Shown: piece after piece, positions 8,791 through 19,377 of the stretch
Position numbering within the stretch: position 1 is the first letter of the stretch
How the letters are laid out: each line of letters starts with the position of its first letter
NCBI GenBank assembly: GCA_934777435.1
Contig: CAKVNK010000001.1
Location: 248,001 to 312,000, forward strand
Length of the DNA stretch: 64,000 bases
Direction: 5' to 3'
DNA from: an uncultured Clostridia bacterium
GTDB taxonomy: Bacteria; Bacillota; Clostridia; Christensenellales; UBA1242
Notes under the pieces: generated by a model
The model's input: the letters and a program-made list of their open reading frames with translations, nothing else
What the model was told of the DNA's origin: nothing
The model's database searches: none
Program-made: the position numbers and the translations under genes

Positions 8791-8819
8791 TTGACTATTT
8801 GCCATAAATTTGCTAGTAT
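8791..8819 (+). promoter_or_regulatory. promoter of nth, predicting a leaderless mRNA
   Basis: TTGACT (8791-8796), 17 bp, TAGTAT (8814-8819) with TGC before the -10 box. The nth ATG begins at 8826, the seventh base after the -10 box, where transcription is expected to start. No Shine-Dalgarno sequence is present. Confidence 0.6.
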
Positions 8820-8825
8820 AGACAT

Positions 8826-10713
<1,888 letters not shown>

Positions 10714-10854
10714 ATCATTATTCAAACATACAAATTGTGTTAGATTAAAAAATATTAAAAATAGAAAAATTTAATAAAAATTTGCAAAAATTGTTAAAAT
10801 TTAAGCAAATTTATGCAAAAAACATATAAATAATAAAAATTTTTAGGAGAAATT

Positions 10855-11148
10855 ATGTTAGATAAAAAACAAAGAATCGCATTACGTAGCCTTGCAAGTC
10901 AATTAAAACCTGTTGTTTGGGTTGGTAAAGACGGTTTCACTCAAAACGTTTTGACGCAAATTGAACAACAACTTTTTGACCATGAATTGATTAAAATTGC
11001 AATGCAAGAAAATACCATTCCACCAACAGAATTCGAATTGACCGAAATGGCTGTTAAACTCAATGCCGAAGTTGTTACAACCATTGGTAAAAAGATTGTG
11101 TTGTACCGTCACAGTGAAAAGAAAAACATTAAACACGTGTTAAATTAA
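10855..11148 (+). CDS. yhbY: YhbY family RNA-binding protein
   Basis: A 97-residue CRS1/YhbY (CRM) domain protein associated with the large ribosomal subunit. The start LDKKQRIALRSLA, the signature VVWVGKDGFT (GKDG loop) and HELIKI are characteristic. AGGAGAAATTATG gives a strong ribosome-binding site. It follows obg by 141 bp, a common neighbourhood in Bacillota, and is closed by the terminator at 11131-11160. Confidence 0.93.
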   Translation: MLDKKQRIALRSLASQLKPVVWVGKDGFTQNVLTQIEQQLFDHELIKIAMQENTIPPTEFELTEMAVKLNAEVVTTIGKKIVLYRHSEKKNIKHVLN

Positions 11149-11160
11149 CGCGTGTTTTTT
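11131..11160 (+). terminator. intrinsic terminator after yhbY
   Basis: AAACACG (11131-11137) pairs with CGTGTTT (11151-11157), followed by T residues. The stop codon of yhbY lies inside the loop. Confidence 0.75.
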
Positions 11161-11308
11161 GATGCTAAACGATAATTATATTTATGAGAGTTATTGAAAA
11201 ATTGGTTTTTCCAACTTTTATTTTTCAAAACACTCATTTACTTATCAATTTATTGTTAGTTTTTAACAAAAACACAATAATTTTAATTACAATAATTAGT
11301 TATCAATA

Positions 11309-11337
11309 TTGACAATCTCTCTCATTTATGCTATCAT
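11309..11337 (+). promoter_or_regulatory. sigma-A promoter of the 11368 gene
   Basis: TTGACA (11309-11314), 17 bp, TATCAT (11332-11337) with TGC before the -10 box. Predicted start about 11344, giving a short leader containing an AGGAGAA ribosome-binding site. Confidence 0.78.
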
Positions 11338-11367
11338 AAAAGCAGAATTATATAGGAGAATTTAGTT

Positions 11368-12015
11368 ATGTTTATGAAATTTACACACAATGAATTAACC
11401 CTTAGCGATGTATCCGCAACACTTTTTAAAGAATTTGAAAAAAGAACATCTGGTGATTTGCATTATAATTTTGATGGAGAATTAGCACAACCACTTGAAG
11501 TAACAAAAGTATTTTTTGGTGCTGTTGGCTTAAAATTGTTCTTTGACAACAATTTAAAAAATGAAATTCCCGCTTGGCTTAAAGGTGATAAGGAATTAAT
11601 CAACGCATATTTTGAAGGTGCAAAAAAGATCTTCTTGAAAGATGCACTTAAAAAAGCAGAAGATGTTTTATACACTATCAACACTGAAGGCAAAGACAAA
11701 ACAACTGTAACTTTAGATTTCAGCAAATATAATTTTGATTACGCAACAATCTCTGTAATTCTCACTTATTTGATGACAAAGGGTTGGTATGTAAATTGGA
11801 ATGAACTTGACCACAGCTATCATGTTATTAATACTGACTGGGTGTGCAAATTTACTAAAGGCAAAGAAGTTAGTGCTGAAACATTGGTTGCAAGCACAAT
11901 TTCAAGATTAGCAACAAGAGATTTCAAATTGGCTTATGTTGATATGTGGGAAGACCCAACAATCAATAGTTATGGCATTAAAAAACACTCTGATGACGAC
12001 TCACACTCAGTTTAA
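11368..12015 (+). CDS. unknown 215-residue cytosolic protein
   Basis: Not recognised. 215 residues, no signal peptide or membrane segment, mixed alpha/beta character with aromatic-rich stretches (LTYLMTKGWYVNWNEL near residues 130-146) and an acidic, serine/histidine-rich tail. It stands alone between terminators, with its own consensus promoter and an AGGAGAA ribosome-binding site, so it is very likely expressed. Nothing in the neighbourhood suggests a role. Confidence 0.75.
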   Translation: MFMKFTHNELTLSDVSATLFKEFEKRTSGDLHYNFDGELAQPLEVTKVFFGAVGLKLFFDNNLKNEIPAWLKGDKELINAYFEGAKKIFLKDALKKAEDVLYTINTEGKDKTTVTLDFSKYNFDYATISVILTYLMTKGWYVNWNELDHSYHVINTDWVCKFTKGKEVSAETLVASTISRLATRDFKLAYVDMWEDPTINSYGIKKHSDDDSHSV

Positions 12016-12060
12016 TACAATTTGATATTTTAAATTTGCATAATTATCATTAAAAAACAA

Positions 12061-12090
12061 AAACAAGCAGAAACAACCTGCTTGTTTTTT
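12061..12090. terminator. bidirectional terminator between convergent genes
   Basis: AAACAAGCAG (12061-12070) pairs with CTGCTTGTTT (12078-12087). A T-run follows on the plus strand and an A-run precedes, so it can end transcription from both sides. Confidence 0.85.
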
Positions 12091-12129
12091 ATTCTCACAC
12101 TAACAAGATTTTTGTAACTCAAAAATGCT

Positions 12130-12693
12130 CTATGTTTCAACACGAGTGTAATTTTTTATTATATGGTCAGTTTGTTTTGCTTGTTTATCGGTTTCTTGCA
12201 AGGTCGATTTTGATTTGCTTTTAAACAAATTTTTCAAACCACCAAATTTAAAAATTGACATAACAGATTCTAACATTTTTGGGTTTTGCATCACACCACT
12301 AACCAACTGTTGAAAATCAAAACCAGAACTTGCACCGTTACCATTTTCACCCGATGTGGCATTTGCAAAGTTTGATGAAGTTAACCCAGAAAGCATTTTT
12401 GTCAAATCAGTGTTTCCATTTTTTGATAAGAGCCCCATTAAAATTGGCAACATGTTTTTAAAATCAAAATTAAAAGAAAATGGTGTGCATGGTGATGGTT
12501 TTGGTTGCTTTGGTGGTTTAGGCTTTGGCACACAATCACAATGATGTTTTTTAAAATCATTATCTATATAAAAAGATGGCAAACAATCATAAGGTTCAGC
12601 AAACACCACTTTTTTAATTTGTTTTTTTTCAAAACCTTGAATAAAAGCATTTGGGTCACAAAAAATTGCATTTCGGCTATCTTCAAAATCCAT
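12130..12693 (-). CDS. unknown protein with Pro/Lys-rich linker
   Basis: 187 residues, not recognised. The N-terminal 60 residues are acidic and aromatic with a Cys pair (HHCDC), then a linker KPKPPKQPKPSP (about 57-68). The C-terminal part has repeated short amphipathic segments ending in Leu/Met (NMLPILMGLLSKNG, TKMLSGL, FQQLVSGVMQNPKMLESVM). No signal peptide. A similar style of short helices is seen in the divergent small gene at 13048. It could be a spore-coat or spore-assembly protein, but this is only impression from composition. No Shine-Dalgarno sequence before the ATG. Confidence 0.65.
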   Translation of the reverse strand: MDFEDSRNAIFCDPNAFIQGFEKKQIKKVVFAEPYDCLPSFYIDNDFKKHHCDCVPKPKPPKQPKPSPCTPFSFNFDFKNMLPILMGLLSKNGNTDLTKMLSGLTSSNFANATSGENGNGASSGFDFQQLVSGVMQNPKMLESVMSIFKFGGLKNLFKSKSKSTLQETDKQAKQTDHIIKNYTRVET

Positions 12694-13047
12694 ATATTTA
12701 TTTATGCAAAAATTAAAATTTTGTGAATATTAATATATAAAAAACAAACTGATAAATAATTAATTATATTTATTGAAAATCATTTTAAATTTTAAAAACA
12801 AATAAAATAATAAAAAATTAAAAAAATAATAAAAAATGCTTAAAATACTATATTTTGGGTGTATTTTTGATATATTTTTAATTATTTAAATATTATTTTA
12901 TTATAATTATTAAAAATTTATGTTATTGCAAACCAAATCAGTTTATGAATTAATAAACAATTAATCAACTTTAAATGCTTATAATTTATTTAAAACAATT
13001 TGTCAAATTTTGGTGGATTTTCGCATATAAAATTTAAGCGAGGATTT
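12694..13047. other. AT-rich divergent intergenic region
   Basis: 354 bp of almost pure A/T between two divergent unknown genes. A TATAAT-like box is at 12980-12985 on the plus strand, without a matching -35 element. No RNA gene or repeat recognised. Confidence 0.5.
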
Positions 13048-13323
13048 ATGCCAAGAGATTTTAAATCATTTGTAAATGAAAACAAAAGCAAACTAAATGA
13101 GAACCCTGAAAAGGTTAATGAATACCAAAACATAATCGACAAATATAAAGATATGGACAATGCCGAACTTATGCAAAATCTTATGCAAGAAGCCACCAAA
13201 TTGAAACAACAAGGCAAGTTAGATAGTAGCCAATTAGATTCTCTTTCTTCCACCCTTTCACCATTTTTAAATAGTCAACAAAAAGAGATGTTGAATTCAA
13301 TTATAAAGGCAATAGATAGTTAA
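13048..13323 (+). CDS. small helical protein coupled to the subtilase
   Basis: 91 residues, highly charged and helical: PRDFKSFVNENKSKLNENP, then two predicted helices with NLMQEATKLKQQGKL and LSPFLNSQQKEMLNSIIKAI. No signal or membrane segment. The ATG at 13048 has GCGAGGA in front; an earlier in-frame start at 13000 is less likely. Its stop overlaps the subtilase ATG by one base (TAATG), so the proteins are made together. A protease partner, inhibitor or substrate is possible, but this rests only on coupling. Confidence 0.72.
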   Translation: MPRDFKSFVNENKSKLNENPEKVNEYQNIIDKYKDMDNAELMQNLMQEATKLKQQGKLDSSQLDSLSSTLSPFLNSQQKEMLNSIIKAIDS

Positions 13324-14450
13324 TGCAAAATGAAAATTTAAAGCACAGTTTTAATCGTTCAAAAATAAACCCAGCCTTGTTTAAGCAAGTGACCGTGCAA
13401 GATTTTAAGCAAAGCAAAACGGTGCTTGTTTCTTGCTTCAATTTTTGCAAAACACAGCAGGTTTTTGAAAGTTTAAATATCAAATATTGTGCCTACCCTT
13501 TTGCCAACTGTTTTTGCATAAATGTTACGCCAAGCGAATTACAAAAAATTTCACAAATAAAATGGGTGAAATACATTGACCCTTGTGTTAAAGTTTTTGC
13601 CGAACAAAAACAACAAGACAGCATAAATTTGGAAGGCCTAACACAAAGACAAAACATGGGCGATGGGCAAACAATTTGCTTTATTGACACTGGAATTTTT
13701 CCGCACTTTGACTTTGTTTTTCCACGTTATAGAATTAAAAAATTTGTTGATTTTGTAAACCATTATTCAACACCATATGACGACAATGGACATGGCACTT
13801 TTATTGCTGGAATTGCTTGCGGAAATGGCACTTTAAATAAACAAAATCAAGGTTTTGCCCCCAATGCTGACATTGTTGCAATCAAAGCACTTGGCAACAC
13901 CGGAACAAGTGATAGCAATGTGATTTTAGATGCAATGCAATGGGTTTACGAAAATTATAAGCAATATAAAATCTCGGTGGTCTGTATGAGTTTTGGTGCG
14001 GATATTTTGAACTCTAACGACCCACTTTCTCGTGGAGCCGAAGCATTGTGGCGTAAAGGTTTAACAGTTGTGGCTGCCGCAGGAAACAGTGGTCCAGAAT
14101 CTGGCACTATAAAATCACCCGGAAACAACCCCAATATTATAACTGTTGGTGGCGTTGACGAAAGCAGTATGCAAGTGGCAGATTTTTCTAGCCGAGGCCC
14201 TACAATTTTTGGTTTTAAACCTGACCTTGTTGCCCCAGCAGTTGATGTTGTTGCGTGCGGAAATATTGAACCTTACACAACTATGTCTGGCACAAGTGTT
14301 GCAACCCCTATTGTTGCTGGAATTTGTGCTGATATTAAAGCAAAATATCCAAACATTAAAAACAATCAAATTAAACAATTTTTAATGATGAACTGCACAC
14401 CAATAACCGGAGATAAAAACCAAGAAGGTGCTGGTTTTTTAAAATTTTAG
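13323..14450 (+). CDS. subtilisin-family (S8) serine protease, intracellular type
   Basis: 375 residues with a complete catalytic set: Asp122 in FIDTGI, His157 in NGHGTF, oxyanion Asn255 in AAGNSGPE and Ser325 in SGTSVATP. An N-terminal region of about 110 residues could act as a prodomain, but there is no signal peptide, so the enzyme is likely cytosolic or released in the mother cell/spore context, like AprX-type proteases. Coupled by TAATG to the upstream 91-residue protein. The C-terminus stops soon after the catalytic domain. Confidence 0.92.
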   Translation: MQNENLKHSFNRSKINPALFKQVTVQDFKQSKTVLVSCFNFCKTQQVFESLNIKYCAYPFANCFCINVTPSELQKISQIKWVKYIDPCVKVFAEQKQQDSINLEGLTQRQNMGDGQTICFIDTGIFPHFDFVFPRYRIKKFVDFVNHYSTPYDDNGHGTFIAGIACGNGTLNKQNQGFAPNADIVAIKALGNTGTSDSNVILDAMQWVYENYKQYKISVVCMSFGADILNSNDPLSRGAEALWRKGLTVVAAAGNSGPESGTIKSPGNNPNIITVGGVDESSMQVADFSSRGPTIFGFKPDLVAPAVDVVACGNIEPYTTMSGTSVATPIVAGICADIKAKYPNIKNNQIKQFLMMNCTPITGDKNQEGAGFLKF

Positions 14451-14478
14451 TTACATTTTTTAAAAAAATATATAAAAG

Positions 14479-14507
14479 TTGCAATAAATTGCTGTTTTTG
14501 CTATTAT
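14479..14507 (+). promoter_or_regulatory. promoter of the ABC-like gene, predicting a leaderless mRNA
   Basis: TTGCAA (14479-14484), 17 bp, TATTAT (14502-14507) with TGC before the -10 box. The ATG begins at 14514, seven bases after the end of the -10 box. No Shine-Dalgarno sequence. Confidence 0.55.
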
Positions 14508-14513
14508 TTTTAT

Positions 14514-15146
14514 ATGATTGAAATAAAAAATTTAAACATTAAGTATATTGAAAAGTTTTATTCAATATATAACTTAAATTTAAAAATTGAAAAAAATACA
14601 CTGATTTTAGGTGACCAACTTTCAGGTGGTTACGCCTTATTGCGTGCCATTGCAAACATAAACAAAAACTATAAAGGTGAAATTTTGTTAGAAGGAAAAC
14701 CGATTAAAAAGGTTTCAGCAAAAAAACTTAACCTAGCATACCTGCCTGAAATGCCAACACTTTTCACCAACCTGTCAGCACGTAAAAATATTGAATATAC
14801 TTTAAAAATCAGACATTATAAAAAAGCCGAACGCACACAACTTACTGACCAAATTATAGAAAAATATGGTATTGATTTTGAAAATGAAAAAGTAAAAAAT
14901 TTAAGTGCAAGCAAGCAAAAAATTGTTGCTTTGTTACGTGCAGTTGTGCGTAAGCCAAGCATACTTTTAATTGAACATTTGTTTGCAAATTTGGAAAAGG
15001 AATATATTGATTTAGCAAACAGAATAATTGATGATATTATGCAAGAAACTTTAATTATCGATTGCGAGATTGAACAACAAAACTGCCACAAAAATTTTGA
15101 TATTTATTCATTACAAAATGGCAGTTTAGTAAGCAACAAAGAATAA
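14514..15146 (+). CDS. ABC-transporter-type ATPase domain with degenerate nucleotide site
   Basis: 210 residues with the overall plan of an ABC ATPase, but every core motif is altered. The Walker A position reads LGDQLSGGYALL (about 32-43) with no Lys-Ser/Thr; the signature is NLSASKQK instead of LSGGQ; Walker B reads ILLIEHLFAN (about 154-163) where ILLLDEPFAN is expected, losing the Asp-Glu pair. The Q-loop area LAYLPEMPTLF and the LSARKNIEYTL helix are recognisable. No permease gene is near. It could be a non-hydrolysing paralogue that acts as a regulator. Monocistronic, with its own promoter, and convergent to clpC. Confidence 0.72.
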   Translation: MIEIKNLNIKYIEKFYSIYNLNLKIEKNTLILGDQLSGGYALLRAIANINKNYKGEILLEGKPIKKVSAKKLNLAYLPEMPTLFTNLSARKNIEYTLKIRHYKKAERTQLTDQIIEKYGIDFENEKVKNLSASKQKIVALLRAVVRKPSILLIEHLFANLEKEYIDLANRIIDDIMQETLIIDCEIEQQNCHKNFDIYSLQNGSLVSNKE

Positions 15147-15210
15147 TACTTAAAATTATTTTAAAAACATTTATAAAATATTTGCATTATTATATTTAAA
15201 CCACAAACAA

Positions 15211-15238
15211 AAAAAACGCCTACAAATAGGCGTTTTTT
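15211..15238. terminator. bidirectional terminator
   Basis: AAAAAACGCCTA (15211-15222), loop of four, TAGGCGTTTTTT (15227-15238), between the convergent ABC-like gene and clpC. Confidence 0.88.
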
Positions 15239-15368
15239 GTTTATCTATTTAGTCAATATTAAACCATACATAATCAGCCAATAAAACTAACAACTGACAC
15301 ATTTTTAAATGGTTGTTTTGTTATTAATACTTATAAGCATTTAATGTTCAGTTAATATTGTTAACAAA

Positions 15369-17885
15369 TTATTTTTGTTGTGAATCTTCTTGTTCTGTTG
15401 AAGCATCGTCTGCTTTAACCAAGAAAACGAGTTTGTCGTCCTTATAATCAACAACAACTTTATCACCTGATTTGATTTCTCCTTTAAGCATTTTATCTGC
15501 CAAGTCGTCTTCAATTTTGCTGGTGATAAGACGTTTTAATGGACGTGCACCAAAATCGTCATTTGTGCCATTTTTAACAAGATAGTTTAAGGTTGAATTT
15601 GTGAATTTCAACTCTACACCACTTTGACGCAAGTTTTTGTTCAGTTCGGCAAGCATTTTCTTTGCTATTTCCTTCATAACAGGGGCTGACAATTTGTTAA
15701 ATACAACAATGTTGTCAATACGGTTGATAAGTTCTGGGCGGAAATATTTTTTAAGTTCGGCAAGCATAACTGCTTGTTTATCTTCACTAGATGTTGCTTT
15801 GCCGTCTTTAAAGCCTAAATCAACGCTTGACTTATAAAGTTTATCGCTACCGATATTTGATGTTAAAATGATGATTGTGTTTTTGAAACTTACCACTTTA
15901 CCATGGCTATCAGTTAAACGACCATCGTCAAGAATTTGCAAAAGCATATTGAACACTTCTGGGTGTGCTTTTTCAATTTCATCAAATAAAACAACGCTAT
16001 AAGGTTTACGGCGTACTTGTTCGGTTAATTGACCGCCATCATCAAAGCCAACATACCCTGGAGGGCTACCAATCAACTTGCTGACACTGTGGGCTTCCAT
16101 AAATTCACTCATGTCAAGACGTATGATTTTGTTTTCATCATCAAACAATGCTTCTGCAAGTGCTTTGCTGAGTTCAGTTTTACCAACACCAGTTGGGCCA
16201 AGGAACAAGAAACTGCCAATAGGACGTTTAGGGTCACGTATACCTATACGGCTACGGCGAATTGCTTTTGCAACTTTTTCAACTGCTTCGTCTTGCCCTT
16301 TAACACGTTCACACAAAACTTTTTCGAGGTTAAGCAATTTTTCAGCTTCGCCTTCTGTAAGTTTTGTTAAAGGAATATGTGTCCATTTGCTTACAACTTC
16401 AGCAATATCTTGTTCACCAACCACAGCGGTTGCTGATTCTTTTGTTGCCGGAACATTGCTTGCTTGTTCAATTTCAGTTTTAAGTTTTGCAACTTGGTCA
16501 CGAAGTTTTGAAGCACGCTCAAAGTTTTCTTGATTTACTGCATCGTCCTTTTCTGCTTCAAGTTTTTTAAGTTTTTCCTTCATTTCTTTAAGTTTAGGAC
16601 TATCGTAGTTTTGTTTAACTTTTGCCCTGCTTGATGCTTCGTCAATCAAGTCGATTGCTTTATCTGGTAAAGACCTATCTTGAATATAACGATCGCTTAA
16701 ATTTGCAGCCGCACTGATCGCTTCGTCAGTGATTTTAACATTATGGAAGGCCTCATAACTGTCACGCAAACCACGCAAAATTTCAATAGTTTGTTCAACA
16801 GTTGGCGGGTCGATTGTGATAGGTTGGAAACGGCGTTCCAAAGCCTTATCTTGTTCAATATATTTGCGGTATTCATCAGTTGTGGTTGCACCAATTGTTT
16901 GCATTTCACCACGTGCAAGATATGGTTTTAACATATCTGCTGGGTTGGTTTCACCCTTTTCACTGCCGGCTTGTGCCAAAGTGTGGATTTCATCAATAAA
17001 CACAATAATATTTTTATTTTGAGTTATCATATCTATTGCATTTTTAAGTTTTTCTTCCATACTGCCACGATATTTTGTGCCAGCCATAAGCCCACCAATA
17101 TCAAGGCTATAAATTGTTTTATTTTTAAGGAAAGCAGGCACATCACCAGCAACAATTCTGCGTGCCAAACCTTCAACAACTGCGGTTTTACCAACACCGG
17201 CTTCACCAATCAACACTGGGTTATTTTTGGTTTTACGGCACAAAATTTCAATCATACGCTCAATTTCGTTATCTCTGCCGATAATTGGGTCAATTTTACC
17301 ATTTTTTGCACGCAAAGTTAAATCTGAACCCATATCCAAAAGTTCTTGTGGCAATGGGCTTGTGTATTCTTGCTTTTGTGGTTTATTGCCTTTTGACATA
17401 TTGCCAACTTGCACAAAACCATCTGTGTTAAAGCCTGTTGATTGTTGTGCATTATCATTGTCAACATTGTTTGCAATAAGCCCGATTGCTTTGTTACGCA
17501 TTTCAAACACATTAAGTTTTAACACACCAGCCAAAATATTGATAGCATAACTATCATCTTGGCTAAGCAATGCAACCAAAAGGTGTTCAGTTGAAATGTA
17601 CGCAGAGTTTGTGCGTTTTGCAACACTGCCAGCAATCATAAGCATTTCTTTGGTGCGTGGTGTTAATTCCACAACACTGCTTGGAATACTGTTTGGCATA
17701 CTGTCTAACACTTGTTTGATAAGGTCAGCGTCAACATTATAGGCTTTAAGCAATCTGCTTGATTTACTTTCGATTTTAGTTAAAGCATACAAAATATGTT
17801 CAGTGCCAACTTCGTTGCCATATTCGCCTGCAATTTTGCTTGCAAGTTGAATACATCTGTTTGCTAAATCTGTAAGATTATACAT
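15369..17885 (-). CDS. clpC: ClpC unfoldase, Hsp100
   Basis: AAA+ unfoldase of 838 residues that feeds ClpP. The N-domain (1 to about 140) has two Clp-N repeats with GTEHIL (Glu29) and STEHLL; these glutamates correspond to the phosphoarginine-binding residues of Bacillus ClpC. The first AAA domain has GEAGVGKTAVVEG, the middle domain is a coiled coil with a UVR motif (ENFERASKLRDQ), and the second AAA domain has GPTGVGKTELSKA. The C-terminus is Asp/Gln-rich. Last gene of the ctsR-mcsA-mcsB-clpC operon, 19 bases after mcsB. No ClpP gene is in the window. Confidence 0.96.
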   Translation of the reverse strand: MYNLTDLANRCIQLASKIAGEYGNEVGTEHILYALTKIESKSSRLLKAYNVDADLIKQVLDSMPNSIPSSVVELTPRTKEMLMIAGSVAKRTNSAYISTEHLLVALLSQDDSYAINILAGVLKLNVFEMRNKAIGLIANNVDNDNAQQSTGFNTDGFVQVGNMSKGNKPQKQEYTSPLPQELLDMGSDLTLRAKNGKIDPIIGRDNEIERMIEILCRKTKNNPVLIGEAGVGKTAVVEGLARRIVAGDVPAFLKNKTIYSLDIGGLMAGTKYRGSMEEKLKNAIDMITQNKNIIVFIDEIHTLAQAGSEKGETNPADMLKPYLARGEMQTIGATTTDEYRKYIEQDKALERRFQPITIDPPTVEQTIEILRGLRDSYEAFHNVKITDEAISAAANLSDRYIQDRSLPDKAIDLIDEASSRAKVKQNYDSPKLKEMKEKLKKLEAEKDDAVNQENFERASKLRDQVAKLKTEIEQASNVPATKESATAVVGEQDIAEVVSKWTHIPLTKLTEGEAEKLLNLEKVLCERVKGQDEAVEKVAKAIRRSRIGIRDPKRPIGSFLFLGPTGVGKTELSKALAEALFDDENKIIRLDMSEFMEAHSVSKLIGSPPGYVGFDDGGQLTEQVRRKPYSVVLFDEIEKAHPEVFNMLLQILDDGRLTDSHGKVVSFKNTIIILTSNIGSDKLYKSSVDLGFKDGKATSSEDKQAVMLAELKKYFRPELINRIDNIVVFNKLSAPVMKEIAKKMLAELNKNLRQSGVELKFTNSTLNYLVKNGTNDDFGARPLKRLITSKIEDDLADKMLKGEIKSGDKVVVDYKDDKLVFLVKADDASTEQEDSQQK

Positions 17886-17904
17886 AATATCATCTCCTTT
17901 TATT

Positions 17905-18813
17905 TTATTTGTTTGTTAATATTTTTTTAACTTTTTCAGCCAAATCAAGTTGTTCTTGTTTTGTTGTAAATTGGTCAAGTTTTGCATCTACCAATGATTG
18001 TAATGCGTCAATTTGGGTTTGTTTAATATCTGTTAAACCAAGGTTTACACCCACACGCAATAAATCAAGGTTGGTTTTAAGTTCGTCATAATTAAGCATA
18101 TATGCACCATTAAGCAAACTTAAACTGCGGTAAACTTTATCGGTGATTTCTTCTTGATTTGTTGTGAAAAGCATTTTTTCAGTTTCGGTTTCAAGTTCAG
18201 CAAGTTTGTTGATTGTTCTGCCAAATTCAGCATATGTTTCGGTTGAAGTTAAACCAAGTGAACAAACAGTGCTTACCCTATAAGTTGTGCCAGCCACTTT
18301 TGAAATTTCATAGCCCAAATTTTTGATATTTTGACAAACTTGATTGATTTTGCCCATTTCAACAAGTGCGGTCAAATTGATTAAACCTTCCACTTGCACA
18401 CCAGAACCAAGATTTTTAATATTACTCATAAGATAACCATATTGGTCGTTATAAGCCATATTCAATTTGCTTTCAAGTGCATGAATTGTTGTGGCAAGTT
18501 TTTGACCAAGATTTTCACTAAAACCAAGGCTAGACGCAACGATGCATAAGTGTTCTTCACCAAATAAATTAACTGCAACGTTATCTTTGGTTAAATAAAC
18601 CACTTTTGCACCATTAACAATCAAATCACTTTGCCTTAAAAAGTTGAGTGTTGCTTGGTTTGTGTTGCCTAAATTGAGTTTTGTTAAATCTTTAAGGGCT
18701 TCATCAACTTTTTGTTCAATTTCGGCATACTTGTTTTGTTCAAGTTTTGGCATAAATTTATAATCTTTTAAATTACGGAAAACTGAAACTTTTGTGCGAA
18801 TTATATTAGTCAT
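17905..18813 (-). CDS. mcsB: McsB-family protein arginine kinase, probably catalytically dead
   Basis: 302 residues, in the place and with the overall fold pattern of McsB, which normally phosphorylates arginines to mark proteins for ClpCP and inactivates CtsR. Compared with Bacillus McsB from memory, the ATP-binding SSRIRLARN is TKVSVFRN here; the NEEDHIRIQ motif is GEEHLCIVA (85-93); the catalytic CPTNVGTGMRAS is NIKNLGSGVQVE (131-142), replacing the Cys and an Arg; the RGLYGEG loop is lost; and the C-terminal RDxxRA allosteric motif is absent. The protein is about 50 residues shorter than usual. Overlaps mcsA by eight bases. Most likely a pseudokinase or scaffold. Confidence 0.85.
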   Translation of the reverse strand: MTNIIRTKVSVFRNLKDYKFMPKLEQNKYAEIEQKVDEALKDLTKLNLGNTNQATLNFLRQSDLIVNGAKVVYLTKDNVAVNLFGEEHLCIVASSLGFSENLGQKLATTIHALESKLNMAYNDQYGYLMSNIKNLGSGVQVEGLINLTALVEMGKINQVCQNIKNLGYEISKVAGTTYRVSTVCSLGLTSTETYAEFGRTINKLAELETETEKMLFTTNQEEITDKVYRSLSLLNGAYMLNYDELKTNLDLLRVGVNLGLTDIKQTQIDALQSLVDAKLDQFTTKQEQLDLAEKVKKILTNK

Positions 18814-19312
18814 TTTCTGCCTCCAACTTTTGAATTTTTTTCTTCAATTTGCCAGCATCTTCATATCTTTCTTCTGCAACGGCTTGTTTCATTTCAGCAC
18901 GCAAGGCATCAATTTTTTCTTGCTTCGTGGCTGGTTTTGATTCCTTTTCTGCCTTTGCTGGTTTACCCGCTATTTCTGCCTTGTGGTGGTCTGTGCGAGA
19001 GATACGTTTTATCATATCTTTTAATTGTTTGCTGAAAGTTTCATAGCAATTTGGACAACCCAAATGCAATGTAGATTTAAACTCTCTTAAACTTGTTTTG
19101 CAAACTGGACAAACCAAATTTTCAACTTTTTCAAATGGTAAGAAATCTGCAAACGGAGCAAAGAAATCGTCGAAAATGCTTGTTGGTTCGCTGTTAAAAA
19201 CGCCTTCTTTTATTGCACAATCACGGCATAAATTTGTTGTTTGGCTTACGCCATTAACAATCAATGTTGAATGGTAAACAGCTGGTTTACCGCATCTATC
19301 ACAATTATTCAT
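18806..19312 (-). CDS. mcsA: McsA, zinc-finger/UVR adaptor of McsB
   Basis: 168 residues. Cysteine pairs CDRC...CRDC near the N-terminus and CPVC...CPNC in the middle form the zinc modules of McsA. A Lys/Ala-rich linker then leads to a UVR motif in the last 40 residues (VAEERYEDAGKLKKKI). In Bacillus it activates McsB and is itself a stress sensor. All eight zinc-ligand cysteines are kept, although the partner kinase looks inactive. AAGGAGATTTATTATG gives the start. Confidence 0.9.
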   Translation of the reverse strand: MNNCDRCGKPAVYHSTLIVNGVSQTTNLCRDCAIKEGVFNSEPTSIFDDFFAPFADFLPFEKVENLVCPVCKTSLREFKSTLHLGCPNCYETFSKQLKDMIKRISRTDHHKAEIAGKPAKAEKESKPATKQEKIDALRAEMKQAVAEERYEDAGKLKKKIQKLEAEND

Positions 19313-19377
19313 AATAAATCTCCTTTTTAACTAAAATTCTGGTTGAATTATCTAATTTTTTATTCTTTTTTTATTTT

